Shown here in pieces: positions 22,859 through 30,704 of a stretch of DNA of 34,190 nt. This DNA comes from Deltaproteobacteria bacterium. Lineage in GTDB: Bacteria; Desulfobacterota; Binatia; HRBIN30; JACQVA1. The translations under genes were made by a program, and so were the position numbers. Location: assembly GCA_016210005.1 (NCBI GenBank), contig JACQVA010000141.1, positions 1 to 34,190 on the forward strand, written 5' to 3'. The notes below the pieces were generated by a model that worked only from the letters and a program-made list of their open reading frames with translations, had not been told where the DNA came from and made no database searches. Numbering within the stretch: position 1 is the first letter of the stretch; each line of letters begins with the position of its first letter.

Positions 22859-23782
22859 ATGCTAAGGCGGGCAGCTTTGAGCGGCTTGGTGGCCGTCGTG
22901 GCCGCATGGGGTGTGGTGCAGCCCAGCGGAGCGCAGTCGCAGCCGCAGTCCTGCAGCACAAATTGCGCGCAGTTGAGCGTAACCGGTGCCACCGGCACGC
23001 CCGGAGGCACTGTTACGATCGGAGTGGCGTTTACCCAAGGCCCGGATGACGGCGAGGCCGCCAAAGGCAATGACGAGACCGCCGCCATCGCCTTCACGCT
23101 CGGCATTCCGGGCGTGGGCTCGGCAACTCCGCTGAGCCTGGCCGACTGCACCGTCGGCAGCGATGGGTTGACGCCGGCGATCAAGGTCGCTGATGCGATC
23201 AAGGACACGTTCAAGGTGGTGCTCGAAAACCTCCAGTGCACCACCGTCACCGGAACTCCGCGTAATCGCTGCTTGTGTCCCGGCGCCGAGCAGCAGCGCG
23301 ACAACTTCATCAACGTGGTTGTCTACGGGCCCAAGGACTTGCCCGCCAGCGGGCCGGTTGATATTCCGGTGCTCCCCAGCGGATCGCTGATGACGATTGA
23401 TCTCAAGATCGATGCGGCGGGCACCACCCCGGTGCACGTGTTCGCCGAGACCGACAACCAGAGTGAAAAGCCGAAACCGCAGTTCGGTGCATTCCTGTCG
23501 ATCGGCGACAAGTCGGCGGTCGATCAAACCTTCAATTCCGAGCGCACCGTGAGCAAGGTGGCGATCACCAACGCCGCGGTCAGCGCAGGAACGGCGTGCG
23601 TTGGCGATTGCGATAGCAGCAACGATGTCACCGTCGATGAGTTGGTGAAGGGTGTGAACATCGCCTTGGGTACCGCCCAGCTGACAGATTGCCCGTCGTT
23701 TGATAAGGACAACAGCGGCGATGTTACCGTGGATGAGCTGGTGACCGCAGTGAATTACGCCCTCGGGAGTTGTCCGTCGTAA
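22859..23782 (+). CDS. Exported cohesin-like protein with Cys-clamped dockerin-like dyad (adaptor candidate)
   Basis: The product is 307 residues with a signal peptide (ending QPSGAQS). The central region (about 30-235) starts LSVTGATGTPGGTVTIGVAF, the opening of a cohesin-like or Ig-like beta-sandwich. It continues to SGSLMTIDLKIDAAGTTPVHVF, similar to late cohesin strands. It contains several cysteines (CSTNC, CLCPG). The C-terminal dyad at about 246-307 (CVGDCDSSNDVTVDEL, DKDNSGDVTVDEL) is almost the same as that of the preceding protein, so a module was copied. Holding both cohesin-like and dockerin-like parts, it looks like an adaptor. The cohesin assignment here is weaker than for the next gene. 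GGGAGG eight bases upstream supports ATG 22859. It follows the previous gene by 64 bases. Confidence 0.8.
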   Translation: MLRRAALSGLVAVVAAWGVVQPSGAQSQPQSCSTNCAQLSVTGATGTPGGTVTIGVAFTQGPDDGEAAKGNDETAAIAFTLGIPGVGSATPLSLADCTVGSDGLTPAIKVADAIKDTFKVVLENLQCTTVTGTPRNRCLCPGAEQQRDNFINVVVYGPKDLPASGPVDIPVLPSGSLMTIDLKIDAAGTTPVHVFAETDNQSEKPKPQFGAFLSIGDKSAVDQTFNSERTVSKVAITNAAVSAGTACVGDCDSSNDVTVDELVKGVNIALGTAQLTDCPSFDKDNSGDVTVDELVTAVNYALGSCPS

Positions 23783-23912
23783 CCGAGGGGTGAAGGATAG
23801 AGGGTACTGAGGTACGGAATCGCGGGTGCCGCCGCGGCACAGGCCGACGCGGTGGCCCCGAATGGGAAAAGTTGGCCGGGCATCTCATAGCTCAAAAGAA
23901 GGAGGGTAGACG

Positions 23913-24716
23913 ATGAGAACGCGGACAGGGAGCAACATGCTTCGGGGCCTCGCAGTCGGCGCGATTGCGTTGCTGGGGGCAGGCACTGCACAGGCGGCAG
24001 TGTCGATCAACGTCGGCAGTGCCTCAGGCAAGGCCGGCGACACGGTGGAAGTATCCGTGACACTGACAGCCGACGGCGGCGAGCACGCGGTGGGGACGCA
24101 GAACGACACGACTTTCGATCCCGCCAGCATCACCGTGGTGGCGAAGGCGAACAAGAAGCCGGATTGCGCAGTCAATCCTGACATCGACAAGACTGCCAGC
24201 TCCTTCGCGTTTCGCACTGCAACCGGAACCTGCGATCCGACCACGACGGCGTGCAGTGTCGTTCGCGCGATCGTGCTGTCCACAGACAACGTGGACGACA
24301 TTCCGAACGGGGCTACGCTTTACACCTGCAAGGTCAAGATCGGTGACAGCACGCCGGAGGGCTCGTACCCGTTGACCGCCAGCGGCGCCATTGCTAGCGA
24401 CCCGAGCGGCACCCGGCTCTCGGGAGTTACCGCTAACAACGGTGCGATCAACGTTACCGCCGATACACCGACGCCAACACCGACGGATACACCGCCGCCA
24501 CCTACGGACACGCCGGTGCCGCCGACCCCGACGGTCACCAACACGGTGCCGCCGACGAATACGCCGGTGCCGTCGACTCCGACAAATACCCGTCCGCCGG
24601 GTGGCGACGACGATGACGACGGTTGCCAGATCGTGGCGACGCAGAAGAGCCACAGCGCATGGCTGCTCTTGCTGCCCGCTGCCGCGTTGCTCTGGCTGCG
24701 CCGGCGCCCGCGCTAA
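23913..24716 (+). CDS. Cohesin-like protein with Pro-Thr stalk and Cys-type C-terminal anchor (anchoring scaffoldin candidate)
   Basis: The product is 267 residues. After the signal peptide (ending TAQA) comes a single cohesin-like domain (about 29-180). It opens VSINVGSASGKAGDTVEVSV, has TFDPASITVV in the middle, then TLYTCKVKIGDSTPEGSYPL, and closes NNGAINV. These are the landmark segments of cohesins: a G-x-A-G-x-x-V start and the final N-G-x-I-x-V strand. A Pro-Thr stalk (about 184-230), an acidic patch (GDDDDDG) and the end DGCQIVATQKSHSAWLLLL with RRRPR complete a surface anchor. AAGGAGG seven bases upstream gives ATG 23913 strong support. A very good terminator follows. It has the parts expected of a protein that holds dockerin-bearing partners on the cell surface. 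Confidence 0.88.
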   Translation: MRTRTGSNMLRGLAVGAIALLGAGTAQAAVSINVGSASGKAGDTVEVSVTLTADGGEHAVGTQNDTTFDPASITVVAKANKKPDCAVNPDIDKTASSFAFRTATGTCDPTTTACSVVRAIVLSTDNVDDIPNGATLYTCKVKIGDSTPEGSYPLTASGAIASDPSGTRLSGVTANNGAINVTADTPTPTPTDTPPPPTDTPVPPTPTVTNTVPPTNTPVPSTPTNTRPPGGDDDDDGCQIVATQKSHSAWLLLLPAAALLWLRRRPR

Positions 24717-24743
24717 CCGGGTAGCAGCTAACACAGCCGGTGA

Positions 24744-24773
24744 AGAGGGGGCCGCAAGGCCCCCTCTTTTTTT
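24744..24773 (+). terminator. Strong intrinsic terminator
   Basis: AGAGGGGGCC-GCAA-GGCCCCCTCT is a perfect 10-bp stem with a GCAA tetraloop, followed by a run of seven T. It ends the cohesin-like operon. The next reading frame opens immediately after it, at GTG 24774. Confidence 0.92.
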
Positions 24774-26978
24774 GTGGCCTGGGTGCGAAGAGTGCAGCGG
24801 CAGAAGTGGCCGCGCCGGCTGAGGCGCGGCGCTGCTGTGCTCGGCTCGGCACTCTACCTGCTTGCCCCGGCCAGAGGTTTGAGCGAGCTAGTCGGCTACC
24901 AAGCGCGTTCGCTTGCGCGCGCGCCGTCAGCCGAGCAGCTCGACCTGCAACTCAAGCGTGTCGCCAGCGGTGCGCAGGCGCCCATAGTGCCGCTTTTCGG
25001 AACTCTGTTGGCGCCGGGACTGGCCGTGGCGCCAACGCGGCTGCCCAAGGTGGCGGTCTTGGCGCGGCTCGAATCAGCGGCTTCAGCGGCTGAGTTGTCG
25101 GCAGCGGGCTACCCGCCGCGCGCGCAGGTCGGCCGCGTGGCCGCGCTCGCGCTGTCGCCAAATGAGCTTAGCTCCGTGGCTAAAGTGCCGGGCGTGCTGC
25201 GGCTCCAGCCGCAGCTACAACATCGGCTGCACCTCGACGTGAACACGGCGAGGAATCACGCGGTCGAAGCTCGTGTCAATAGCGGCGTCACCGGTGCCGG
25301 CGTGCTTATCGGCGTCATCGACACCGGCATCGACTGGCGCCATGGTGACTTCCGCCACGCTGACGGCAGCACTCGTATCCGTGCCGTGTGGGACCAGGTT
25401 GACGACAGTTTCGCCAACTCCGGCGGTGCGGTCGGAAGCCTGCCGCCGGTGGACGATGGGGCAGGGGCCCCGCTGGGTACGGTCTACACCGCGGCGCAGA
25501 TCAATGCCGCGCTGGCAGGTGCCGGCACAGTCAACAGCCGGGACCTCGTCGGTCACGGCACCCACGCGGCCGGCTGTGCGGCCAGCAACGGCCTGGCGCC
25601 TGGCGGTTACATCGGCGTGGCGCCGGCGGCGGAGATCTTGATGGTGCGCGCCGGGGGCGAAGCCGCTGAGGACTTCAACCTCGTCGGGGACGTCCTCGCC
25701 GGGCTGCAGTGGCTCGGTGAGCAGGCCGATCAAAGCGGACAGCCGCTGGTCGTCAGCATGAGTTTCGGCCATCACTTCGGTGCCCATGACGGGACGGATG
25801 CGGAAGAAGTGGCGATTGACGATTTCACCAGCCGTTCGGGCCGGGCTGTGGCAGTGTCGGCCGGTAATGAACGCGCCGCCGCCATTCACACTAGCGGCTC
25901 CGCCCTGGGCAGCCGCGCACTCCAACTCGCAGTCACCAGTGAGAGCAACGATTTCCTGGCGGTCGACTGCTGGCTCGCCGGTGACGATGTCGTCGACTTG
26001 GGTTTCTTCGATCCCGACGGGCTTGGCTTCTCCGATGCCGATGTCACGCCCGGTGAATGCGTGCAAGTGGAGAATCGCACCAACCGCGTCAGTACCTGCG
26101 TTGATACCGTGAACCCACTCAACGGCAGCCGCGAGGTGCTCTTCCTGGCCGAGCCGCGCGACCACGGCGGCACGATTACCACCGGCACTTGGCAGATTGT
26201 CCTACGCGATGAAGGCGGCGTCAGCGACGGACGCTACCACTGTTGGTCGGTCAACTATCAGCCGTTCACCGCCGACGTTGATAGCACTGCCACCGTGGCG
26301 ATGCCCGCTACCGCTCGCGGCGCGCTCGCTGTCGGCGCTGCCAGCCTGCGGGCGAGCTGGCCGAGTGCGGGTAATCCGAACACGCAAATCGACTCGCCGG
26401 TTATCGACGACATCGCTTTCTTCAGCAGCAGCGGCCCGACCCGCGACGGCCGCTTCAAGCCGGACCTGGTCACCGGCGGCAACTGGGTGCTGTCGGCGTG
26501 GTCCGAGGGTGACGGCAGTGGGTCGGCCATGGCCGGCATTCCACGGGATGAGCGGCGCGTGAGCGCGGACGGCACCCACGTGGCGTCACGTGGGACCAGC
26601 TTTTCCGCCCCGCAAGTGGCCGGGGCCGTGGCCTTGATGTTGGAAGCCAATTCGCAGCTGGCTGCCGGAGAGATCGGCGATCGCTTGCGCACGAGCGCTA
26701 GCTCCGATGCCTTTACCGGCACGGTGCCCAACCCGCTGTGGGGCTACGGCAAGCTGGATGTCGCGGCCGCCGTAGCCAAGGCGGCGCTCGCCTGCGTGGC
26801 CGACTGCGATGGCGACGGCGAGGTTACCGTCAACGAGCTGGTGACTGGCGTGCTCATAGCGTTGGGCGACGCCGGCATCGCCGCCTGCCCGCGGGCCGAT
26901 CGCGACGATGACGGACTGGTGACGATCGACGAACTGACCGCCGGGGTCCTGGCGGCGCTGCACGGATGCCGGGCCTAG
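24774..26978 (+). CDS. Secreted subtilase (S8 peptidase) with Cys-clamped dockerin-like dyad
   Basis: The product is up to 734 residues. A basic N-terminus and hydrophobic core (RRLRRGAAVLGSALYLLAPARG) form a signal peptide. A propeptide-like stretch (about 30-150) precedes the peptidase domain. The triad is Asp183 (GVIDTGIDW), His261 (GHGTHAAG) and Ser609 (RGTSFSAPQVAGA). Roughly 200 residues between His and Ser include an extra beta-rich insert (LGFFDPDGLGF, EVLFLAEPRDHGG), as seen in some subtilases with a jelly-roll insert. The end (from about 674, CVADCDGDGEVTVNEL and DRDDDGLVTIDEL) is a dockerin-like dyad with four cysteines. The start is unsure: GTG 24774, 24783 and 24792 are in frame, none with a good ribosome binding site, and the first abuts the terminator. 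An extracellular protease that docks to the cohesin-like partner is the best reading. Confidence 0.9.
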   Translation: MAWVRRVQRQKWPRRLRRGAAVLGSALYLLAPARGLSELVGYQARSLARAPSAEQLDLQLKRVASGAQAPIVPLFGTLLAPGLAVAPTRLPKVAVLARLESAASAAELSAAGYPPRAQVGRVAALALSPNELSSVAKVPGVLRLQPQLQHRLHLDVNTARNHAVEARVNSGVTGAGVLIGVIDTGIDWRHGDFRHADGSTRIRAVWDQVDDSFANSGGAVGSLPPVDDGAGAPLGTVYTAAQINAALAGAGTVNSRDLVGHGTHAAGCAASNGLAPGGYIGVAPAAEILMVRAGGEAAEDFNLVGDVLAGLQWLGEQADQSGQPLVVSMSFGHHFGAHDGTDAEEVAIDDFTSRSGRAVAVSAGNERAAAIHTSGSALGSRALQLAVTSESNDFLAVDCWLAGDDVVDLGFFDPDGLGFSDADVTPGECVQVENRTNRVSTCVDTVNPLNGSREVLFLAEPRDHGGTITTGTWQIVLRDEGGVSDGRYHCWSVNYQPFTADVDSTATVAMPATARGALAVGAASLRASWPSAGNPNTQIDSPVIDDIAFFSSSGPTRDGRFKPDLVTGGNWVLSAWSEGDGSGSAMAGIPRDERRVSADGTHVASRGTSFSAPQVAGAVALMLEANSQLAAGEIGDRLRTSASSDAFTGTVPNPLWGYGKLDVAAAVAKAALACVADCDGDGEVTVNELVTGVLIALGDAGIAACPRADRDDDGLVTIDELTAGVLAALHGCRA

Positions 26979-27036
26979 CTTGGACCAAGGCCCCCAAACT
27001 TGATTGCCGTGATGCGCTCGCGTATGGGAGCCTGCA

Positions 27037-28284
27037 ATGGCCAGAAGTGAGCGGCGAGTAGTGGTTACGGGGCTCGGCCTGGTCACGCCGCTGGGCAGTA
27101 CCGTGCAGAAGAACCTCGACGCCCTGATGAACGGCCGCTCCGGGATCGGGCCGATCACGCGCTTCGACGCCTCGGGCTTCCCCAGCCGAATTGCCGGCGA
27201 GGTGCGCGACTTCGACCCGGCCGCCTTCATCGAGAAGAAGGAAATCAAGAAAATGGATCCGTTCATCCACTACGCCATCGGCGCGGCGCAGATGGCTCTG
27301 GATGACGCCGGCTTCAAGGTCGAGCCCGGCTGCGCCGAGCGGGTGGGCGTGGTGATCGGGGTCGGGCTCGGCGGTATCACCACCATCGAGGAGGCGGTCG
27401 CGACTTATGTGGCTCATGGCTTTAAGCGGATCTCCCCGTTCTTCATTCCGCGGCTGATCGCTAATCTGGCTCCGGGTCAGATCGCGATTAGGTTCGGCGC
27501 CAAAGGGGTAAATTACGCCCCGGCCAGCGCTTGTTCATCGGGCGGACATGCGATCGGCGAAGCCTACCGCTTGATCCGCTTCGGGCTGCAGGACGCGATG
27601 ATCACCGGCGGCACCGAGGCCGCAGTAACGGCATTGGGTGTCGGCGGCTTCGCCGTGATGCGCGCGCTATCAACCCGCAACGAGCAGCCGGAGAGAGCCA
27701 GCCGGCCGTTCGATCGCGGGCGCGACGGTTTCGTGATCGCGGAAGGGGCCGGAGTACTCGTGCTCGAAGCGCTCGAGTGCGCCCAGCAGCGCGCCGCCCG
27801 CATCTACGCCGAGGTCGTCGGCTACGGTGCCAACGCCGATGCCTACCATATCACCGCGCCCAGCCCTGACGGCGAGGGCGCGGCGCGTTGCATGGAGTTG
27901 GCGCTGGAGGACGGCGACGTTAGCCCGCTCGAAGTGGACTACATCAACGCCCACGGCACCTCGACCCCGTACAACGACGCGACCGAGACCCGCGCCATCA
28001 AGCGTGTGTTCGGCGAGGGCGCCGGCCGCCTGGCCGTGAGCTCGACCAAGTCTCTCACCGGACATCTGCTCGGGGCGGCGGGCGCGGTCGAAGCCATCTA
28101 CACCACCTTGGCCTTGCACAGCCAGTGCATGCCGCCGACGATCAATTACACGGATCCCGACCCGGAGTGCGATCTCGACTACGTGCCGAATCACGCCCGC
28201 CCGGCCACCATCCGGGTCGCCCTCTCCAATTCCTTCGGCTTCGGCGGCACCAACGTCTGTTTGGCCTTCCGGCGGTGGCAGTGA
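27037..28284 (+). CDS. fabF: 3-oxoacyl-ACP synthase II (FabF-type KAS)
   Basis: This 415-residue beta-ketoacyl synthase starts RRVVVTGLGLVTPLG. It has the nucleophile in ASACSSGGHAIG (Cys166), the first histidine in NAHGTSTPYND (His306) and the second in STKSLTGHLLGAAG (Lys338, His343), so it is fully catalytic. It closes with NSFGFGGTNVCL. It condenses malonyl-ACP with acyl-ACP in fatty-acid elongation, or in a specialised lipid pathway. No acpP, fabD or fabG is next to it, so it is not in the standard cluster. Its stop codon touches the start of an ArsA-like ATPase gene. A TTGATT...TATGGG pair at 27000-27028 is a weak promoter candidate ending nine bases before the ATG. Confidence 0.92.
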   Translation: MARSERRVVVTGLGLVTPLGSTVQKNLDALMNGRSGIGPITRFDASGFPSRIAGEVRDFDPAAFIEKKEIKKMDPFIHYAIGAAQMALDDAGFKVEPGCAERVGVVIGVGLGGITTIEEAVATYVAHGFKRISPFFIPRLIANLAPGQIAIRFGAKGVNYAPASACSSGGHAIGEAYRLIRFGLQDAMITGGTEAAVTALGVGGFAVMRALSTRNEQPERASRPFDRGRDGFVIAEGAGVLVLEALECAQQRAARIYAEVVGYGANADAYHITAPSPDGEGAARCMELALEDGDVSPLEVDYINAHGTSTPYNDATETRAIKRVFGEGAGRLAVSSTKSLTGHLLGAAGAVEAIYTTLALHSQCMPPTINYTDPDPECDLDYVPNHARPATIRVALSNSFGFGGTNVCLAFRRWQ

Positions 28285-29265
28285 GTGCTGAGTGAGCTGT
28301 TTGAGCGCCGGCTGCTGGTAGTGGTCGGCAAGGGCGGCGTCGGCAAGACCACCGTGGCCTGCGCCCTGGCGCTCGAAGCCGCCCGTGCGGGCAAGCGCAC
28401 GGTGTTGGCGGAGGTCGATGCCAGCGGCCGGGCCGCGGCCCTGCTGGGGGCCGCGCCGATCCCCTTGGGGCAATCGCGCTCGGTCGCCGCCAACTTGCAC
28501 GTCCTGGCGGTTGATGGCAAAGCCGCGCTGCAAGAGTATCTCGGGCTGATCATTCCCCTCAAGCGGCTGCTCGACGCGGTGTTTGCCAGCCGCATCTACA
28601 ACTACTTCGTGGCGGTGGCGCCCGGGCTGCGCGAGCTGATGACCATCGGCAAAATCTGGTACGAGGCCGAGCGCGCCGACGACAGCACGGGCGGACGCCG
28701 CTGGGACGCGGTCATCGTCGATGCTCCCGCCACCGGCCACAGTGTACAGTACTTGCGCATGCCCAAGGCGGCGCATGATGCCTTCGGTGCCGGCTTGGTT
28801 GCCCGCGAGTCACAGCGCGTGATGGATCTGCTGGCCGATCCCTGCCGTACCGCCATCAACTTCGTCACCACCGCGGAGGAGATGCCGGTAAACGAAACCA
28901 TCGAGATGCATCAGCAGTTGTGCCGCGAGTTGGGACTGCCGCCGGGGTACCTCTTCGTCAACCGCGTGCACTACGCCGATTTCACCGCCGCGGAGATCGA
29001 GCGGGTGGCCGCGGGCGGGCAGGGGCTGCAGCCGCGGGAAGACCGCGCAGTGCTGGCCGAGGTGGTGCGGCGTGCGCATGAGGAGAGCGGCTGGGCGGCC
29101 ATCAACGCCGAGTACTTGCGCCGCCTCAAGCGCGAGGTGAGGTTGCCGGCGATAGAAGTTCCCTACTTGTTCACCGAGGAATTCGGAGTCGAGCAGGTGC
29201 AGCAGATTGCCGCAGCTCTGGCCGGAGCTGCGGCCGCGAGCGCTCCTCGGCGGGGCGAGCCATGA
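28285..29265 (+). CDS. ArsA/Get3-like ATPase, first of a pair
   Basis: This 326-residue member of the SIMIBI P-loop class has the deviant Walker A GKGGVGKTT at about 15-23, which carries the signature lysine of ArsA/Get3/MinD ATPases. The switch regions are EVDASGRAAALLG and VDAPATGHSVQYL. It lacks an internal repeat, so it is not a double ArsA. GTG 28285 directly follows the FabF stop codon, and its own stop overlaps the next ATPase start (ATGA). A tightly coupled pair of this kind recalls the mycobacterial heterodimer Rv3679-Rv3680 (BagA-BagB). Whether these are linked to arsenite, tail-anchored proteins or metabolism is unknown. I see no arsenite-type Cys cluster. Confidence 0.88.
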   Translation: MLSELFERRLLVVVGKGGVGKTTVACALALEAARAGKRTVLAEVDASGRAAALLGAAPIPLGQSRSVAANLHVLAVDGKAALQEYLGLIIPLKRLLDAVFASRIYNYFVAVAPGLRELMTIGKIWYEAERADDSTGGRRWDAVIVDAPATGHSVQYLRMPKAAHDAFGAGLVARESQRVMDLLADPCRTAINFVTTAEEMPVNETIEMHQQLCRELGLPPGYLFVNRVHYADFTAAEIERVAAGGQGLQPREDRAVLAEVVRRAHEESGWAAINAEYLRRLKREVRLPAIEVPYLFTEEFGVEQVQQIAAALAGAAAASAPRRGEP

Positions 29266-30377
29266 AGACGCTCGACCGTATCATCCAGCAGCATCGCGTC
29301 ATCATCTGCGCCGGCAGCGGCGGAGTGGGGAAGACCAGCACGGCGGCGGCGGTGGCGCTTTATGCCGCCGAGCGAGGGGCGCGCGCCATGGTGCTGACCA
29401 TCGATCCGGCGCGGCGCTTGGCCGATGCCCTCGGGTTGCGCCAAATGGGCGGCGAGGAATGCATCGTCCCGGTCAGCGGCAGCGGTACCCTCAGCGCGCT
29501 CATGCTCGATCAGAAGGGTGCCTGGGACGCGCTGGTCGAGCGGCACGCGCCCTCGCCGGCAGTTCGCGACCGTATCCTCGCCAATCGCTTCTACCAACAC
29601 CTGTCGCAGAGTTTTGCCGGCTCGCAGGAGTACATGGCGATCGAGCAGCTGTGCGAGCTCTACGAATGCGGCCGCTATGACCTCATCGTGGTCGACACTC
29701 CGCCCACGCAGCATGCCCTCGACTTCCTCGAAGCCCCGCAACGCATCGCCGATTTCCTCGACAAGAACGTGGTCAAGTGGTTCGTTCGACCCTACTTCTC
29801 GGCCGGCTGGGCAACCTTTCGCTTGGTGAACCGCACCGCCGGGGTACTGTTCCGCAAGTTGGAGGAAGCTACCGGGGTGGCGGCGCTGGCCGAGGTCTCG
29901 GATTTCTTCACCTCGATGGCCGGCCTGTTCGAGAACTTCGAGGCGCGCGTTCGCCGAGTCTACGAGCTGTTGCGGGCACGGCAGACTGCGTTCGTGCTGG
30001 TGGTCAGCCCTGAGGAACAGGTGCTGCGTGAGGCGGAGCATTTCTGCCGCATGGTGCGCGAACTGCGGGTGGCGTTGCGGGCGGTGGTGTTCAATCGCGT
30101 CCACACCGAACACAGCGGCGCGCGGGGCGTACTTGAGCGCGAGCGGCTGGAAGCATTGGTGACGCGCGCCGGCGGTGGGGCCGCCACCGCCGCGCTGGTG
30201 GAGAACTTCCTGCGTTTCGAGGCCGTGGCTCGAGGTGACATGGCACGCATCGCAGCCTTCCGGCGCCGCTTGCGCAAGGCCGTAGCGGTGGCAGAGGTGC
30301 CTAACTTCGACGCCGACCTCCACGACGTCGCCGGGCTACAGCGGATGCATCGCTACCTGTTCGGCGCGGCGGCGTAA
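29262..30377 (+). CDS. ArsA/Get3-like ATPase, second of a pair
   Basis: The 371-residue partner has Walker A GSGGVGKTST at about 19-28, a switch I-like TIDPARRLADALG and VDTPPTQHALDFLEAP. It is longer than its neighbour. The additional helical middle (WFVRPYFSAGWATFRLVNRTAGVLFRKLEEATG) may form a hydrophobic groove or dimer contact. Four-base overlap with the upstream gene (ATGA) indicates translational coupling and probably a 1:1 complex. With FabF this makes a three-gene unit. The end of the gene is followed by a 363-base gap and no clear terminator. A heterodimer like BagA-BagB is inferred. Confidence 0.88.
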   Translation: MKTLDRIIQQHRVIICAGSGGVGKTSTAAAVALYAAERGARAMVLTIDPARRLADALGLRQMGGEECIVPVSGSGTLSALMLDQKGAWDALVERHAPSPAVRDRILANRFYQHLSQSFAGSQEYMAIEQLCELYECGRYDLIVVDTPPTQHALDFLEAPQRIADFLDKNVVKWFVRPYFSAGWATFRLVNRTAGVLFRKLEEATGVAALAEVSDFFTSMAGLFENFEARVRRVYELLRARQTAFVLVVSPEEQVLREAEHFCRMVRELRVALRAVVFNRVHTEHSGARGVLERERLEALVTRAGGGAATAALVENFLRFEAVARGDMARIAAFRRRLRKAVAVAEVPNFDADLHDVAGLQRMHRYLFGAAA

Positions 30378-30540
30378 GTGGCTTTGTACAACGGATTGAG
30401 AACGCTGCGCACGCCCACGCAGCCACTTAGCCAACATCCGCAGCCGCCCGTTCTGGCCGTGGCGCGTGAGCGCGACGATGTCGGCAAGTGAGGATGGGTG
30501 CGCGACAAGTTTGTGGGTAACGTGGTTCGGTGTTATGGCC

Positions 30541-30566
30541 GTCATTCCCGCGAAAGCGGGAATGAC
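30541..30566. repeat. Minimal REP-like hairpin (CATTCCCGC family)
   Basis: GTCATTCCCGC-GAAA-GCGGGAATGAC is a perfect 11-bp stem with a GAAA loop. It is a short version of the element at 19995-20098 and belongs to the same dispersed class. No T-run follows. Confidence 0.8.
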
Positions 30567-30601
30567 AGATTGCGTCCCTCCTTTCGGCCATGGGCCTCGG
30601 C

Positions 30602-30624
30602 CTGACAGTACACAGTACTGTCAG
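30602..30624. promoter_or_regulatory. Perfect operator-like palindrome
   Basis: CTGACAGTAC-ACA-GTACTGTCAG is a perfect 10-bp inverted repeat. It lies about 80 bases upstream of the -35 box of the acyl-CoA dehydrogenase operon and 117 bases before its start codon. The lack of GC bias and of a T-run favours an operator for a dimeric regulator, for example a TetR-type one, over a terminator. No regulator gene is adjacent. Confidence 0.55.
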
Positions 30625-30704
30625 ACTGGTGAGGATTTGCCCGGTCGGCTGCACGTTACCCACAGATTTGTCCGCACACCCAGTGGGGGATTACCGCGAC
30701 AGCC

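Noticed and set aside
30541-30566. Intrinsic terminator for the ArsA-like operon
   Set aside because: The hairpin is perfect but no T-run follows, it lies 160 bases after the stop codon, and it belongs to the REP-like class also seen at 19995-20098.
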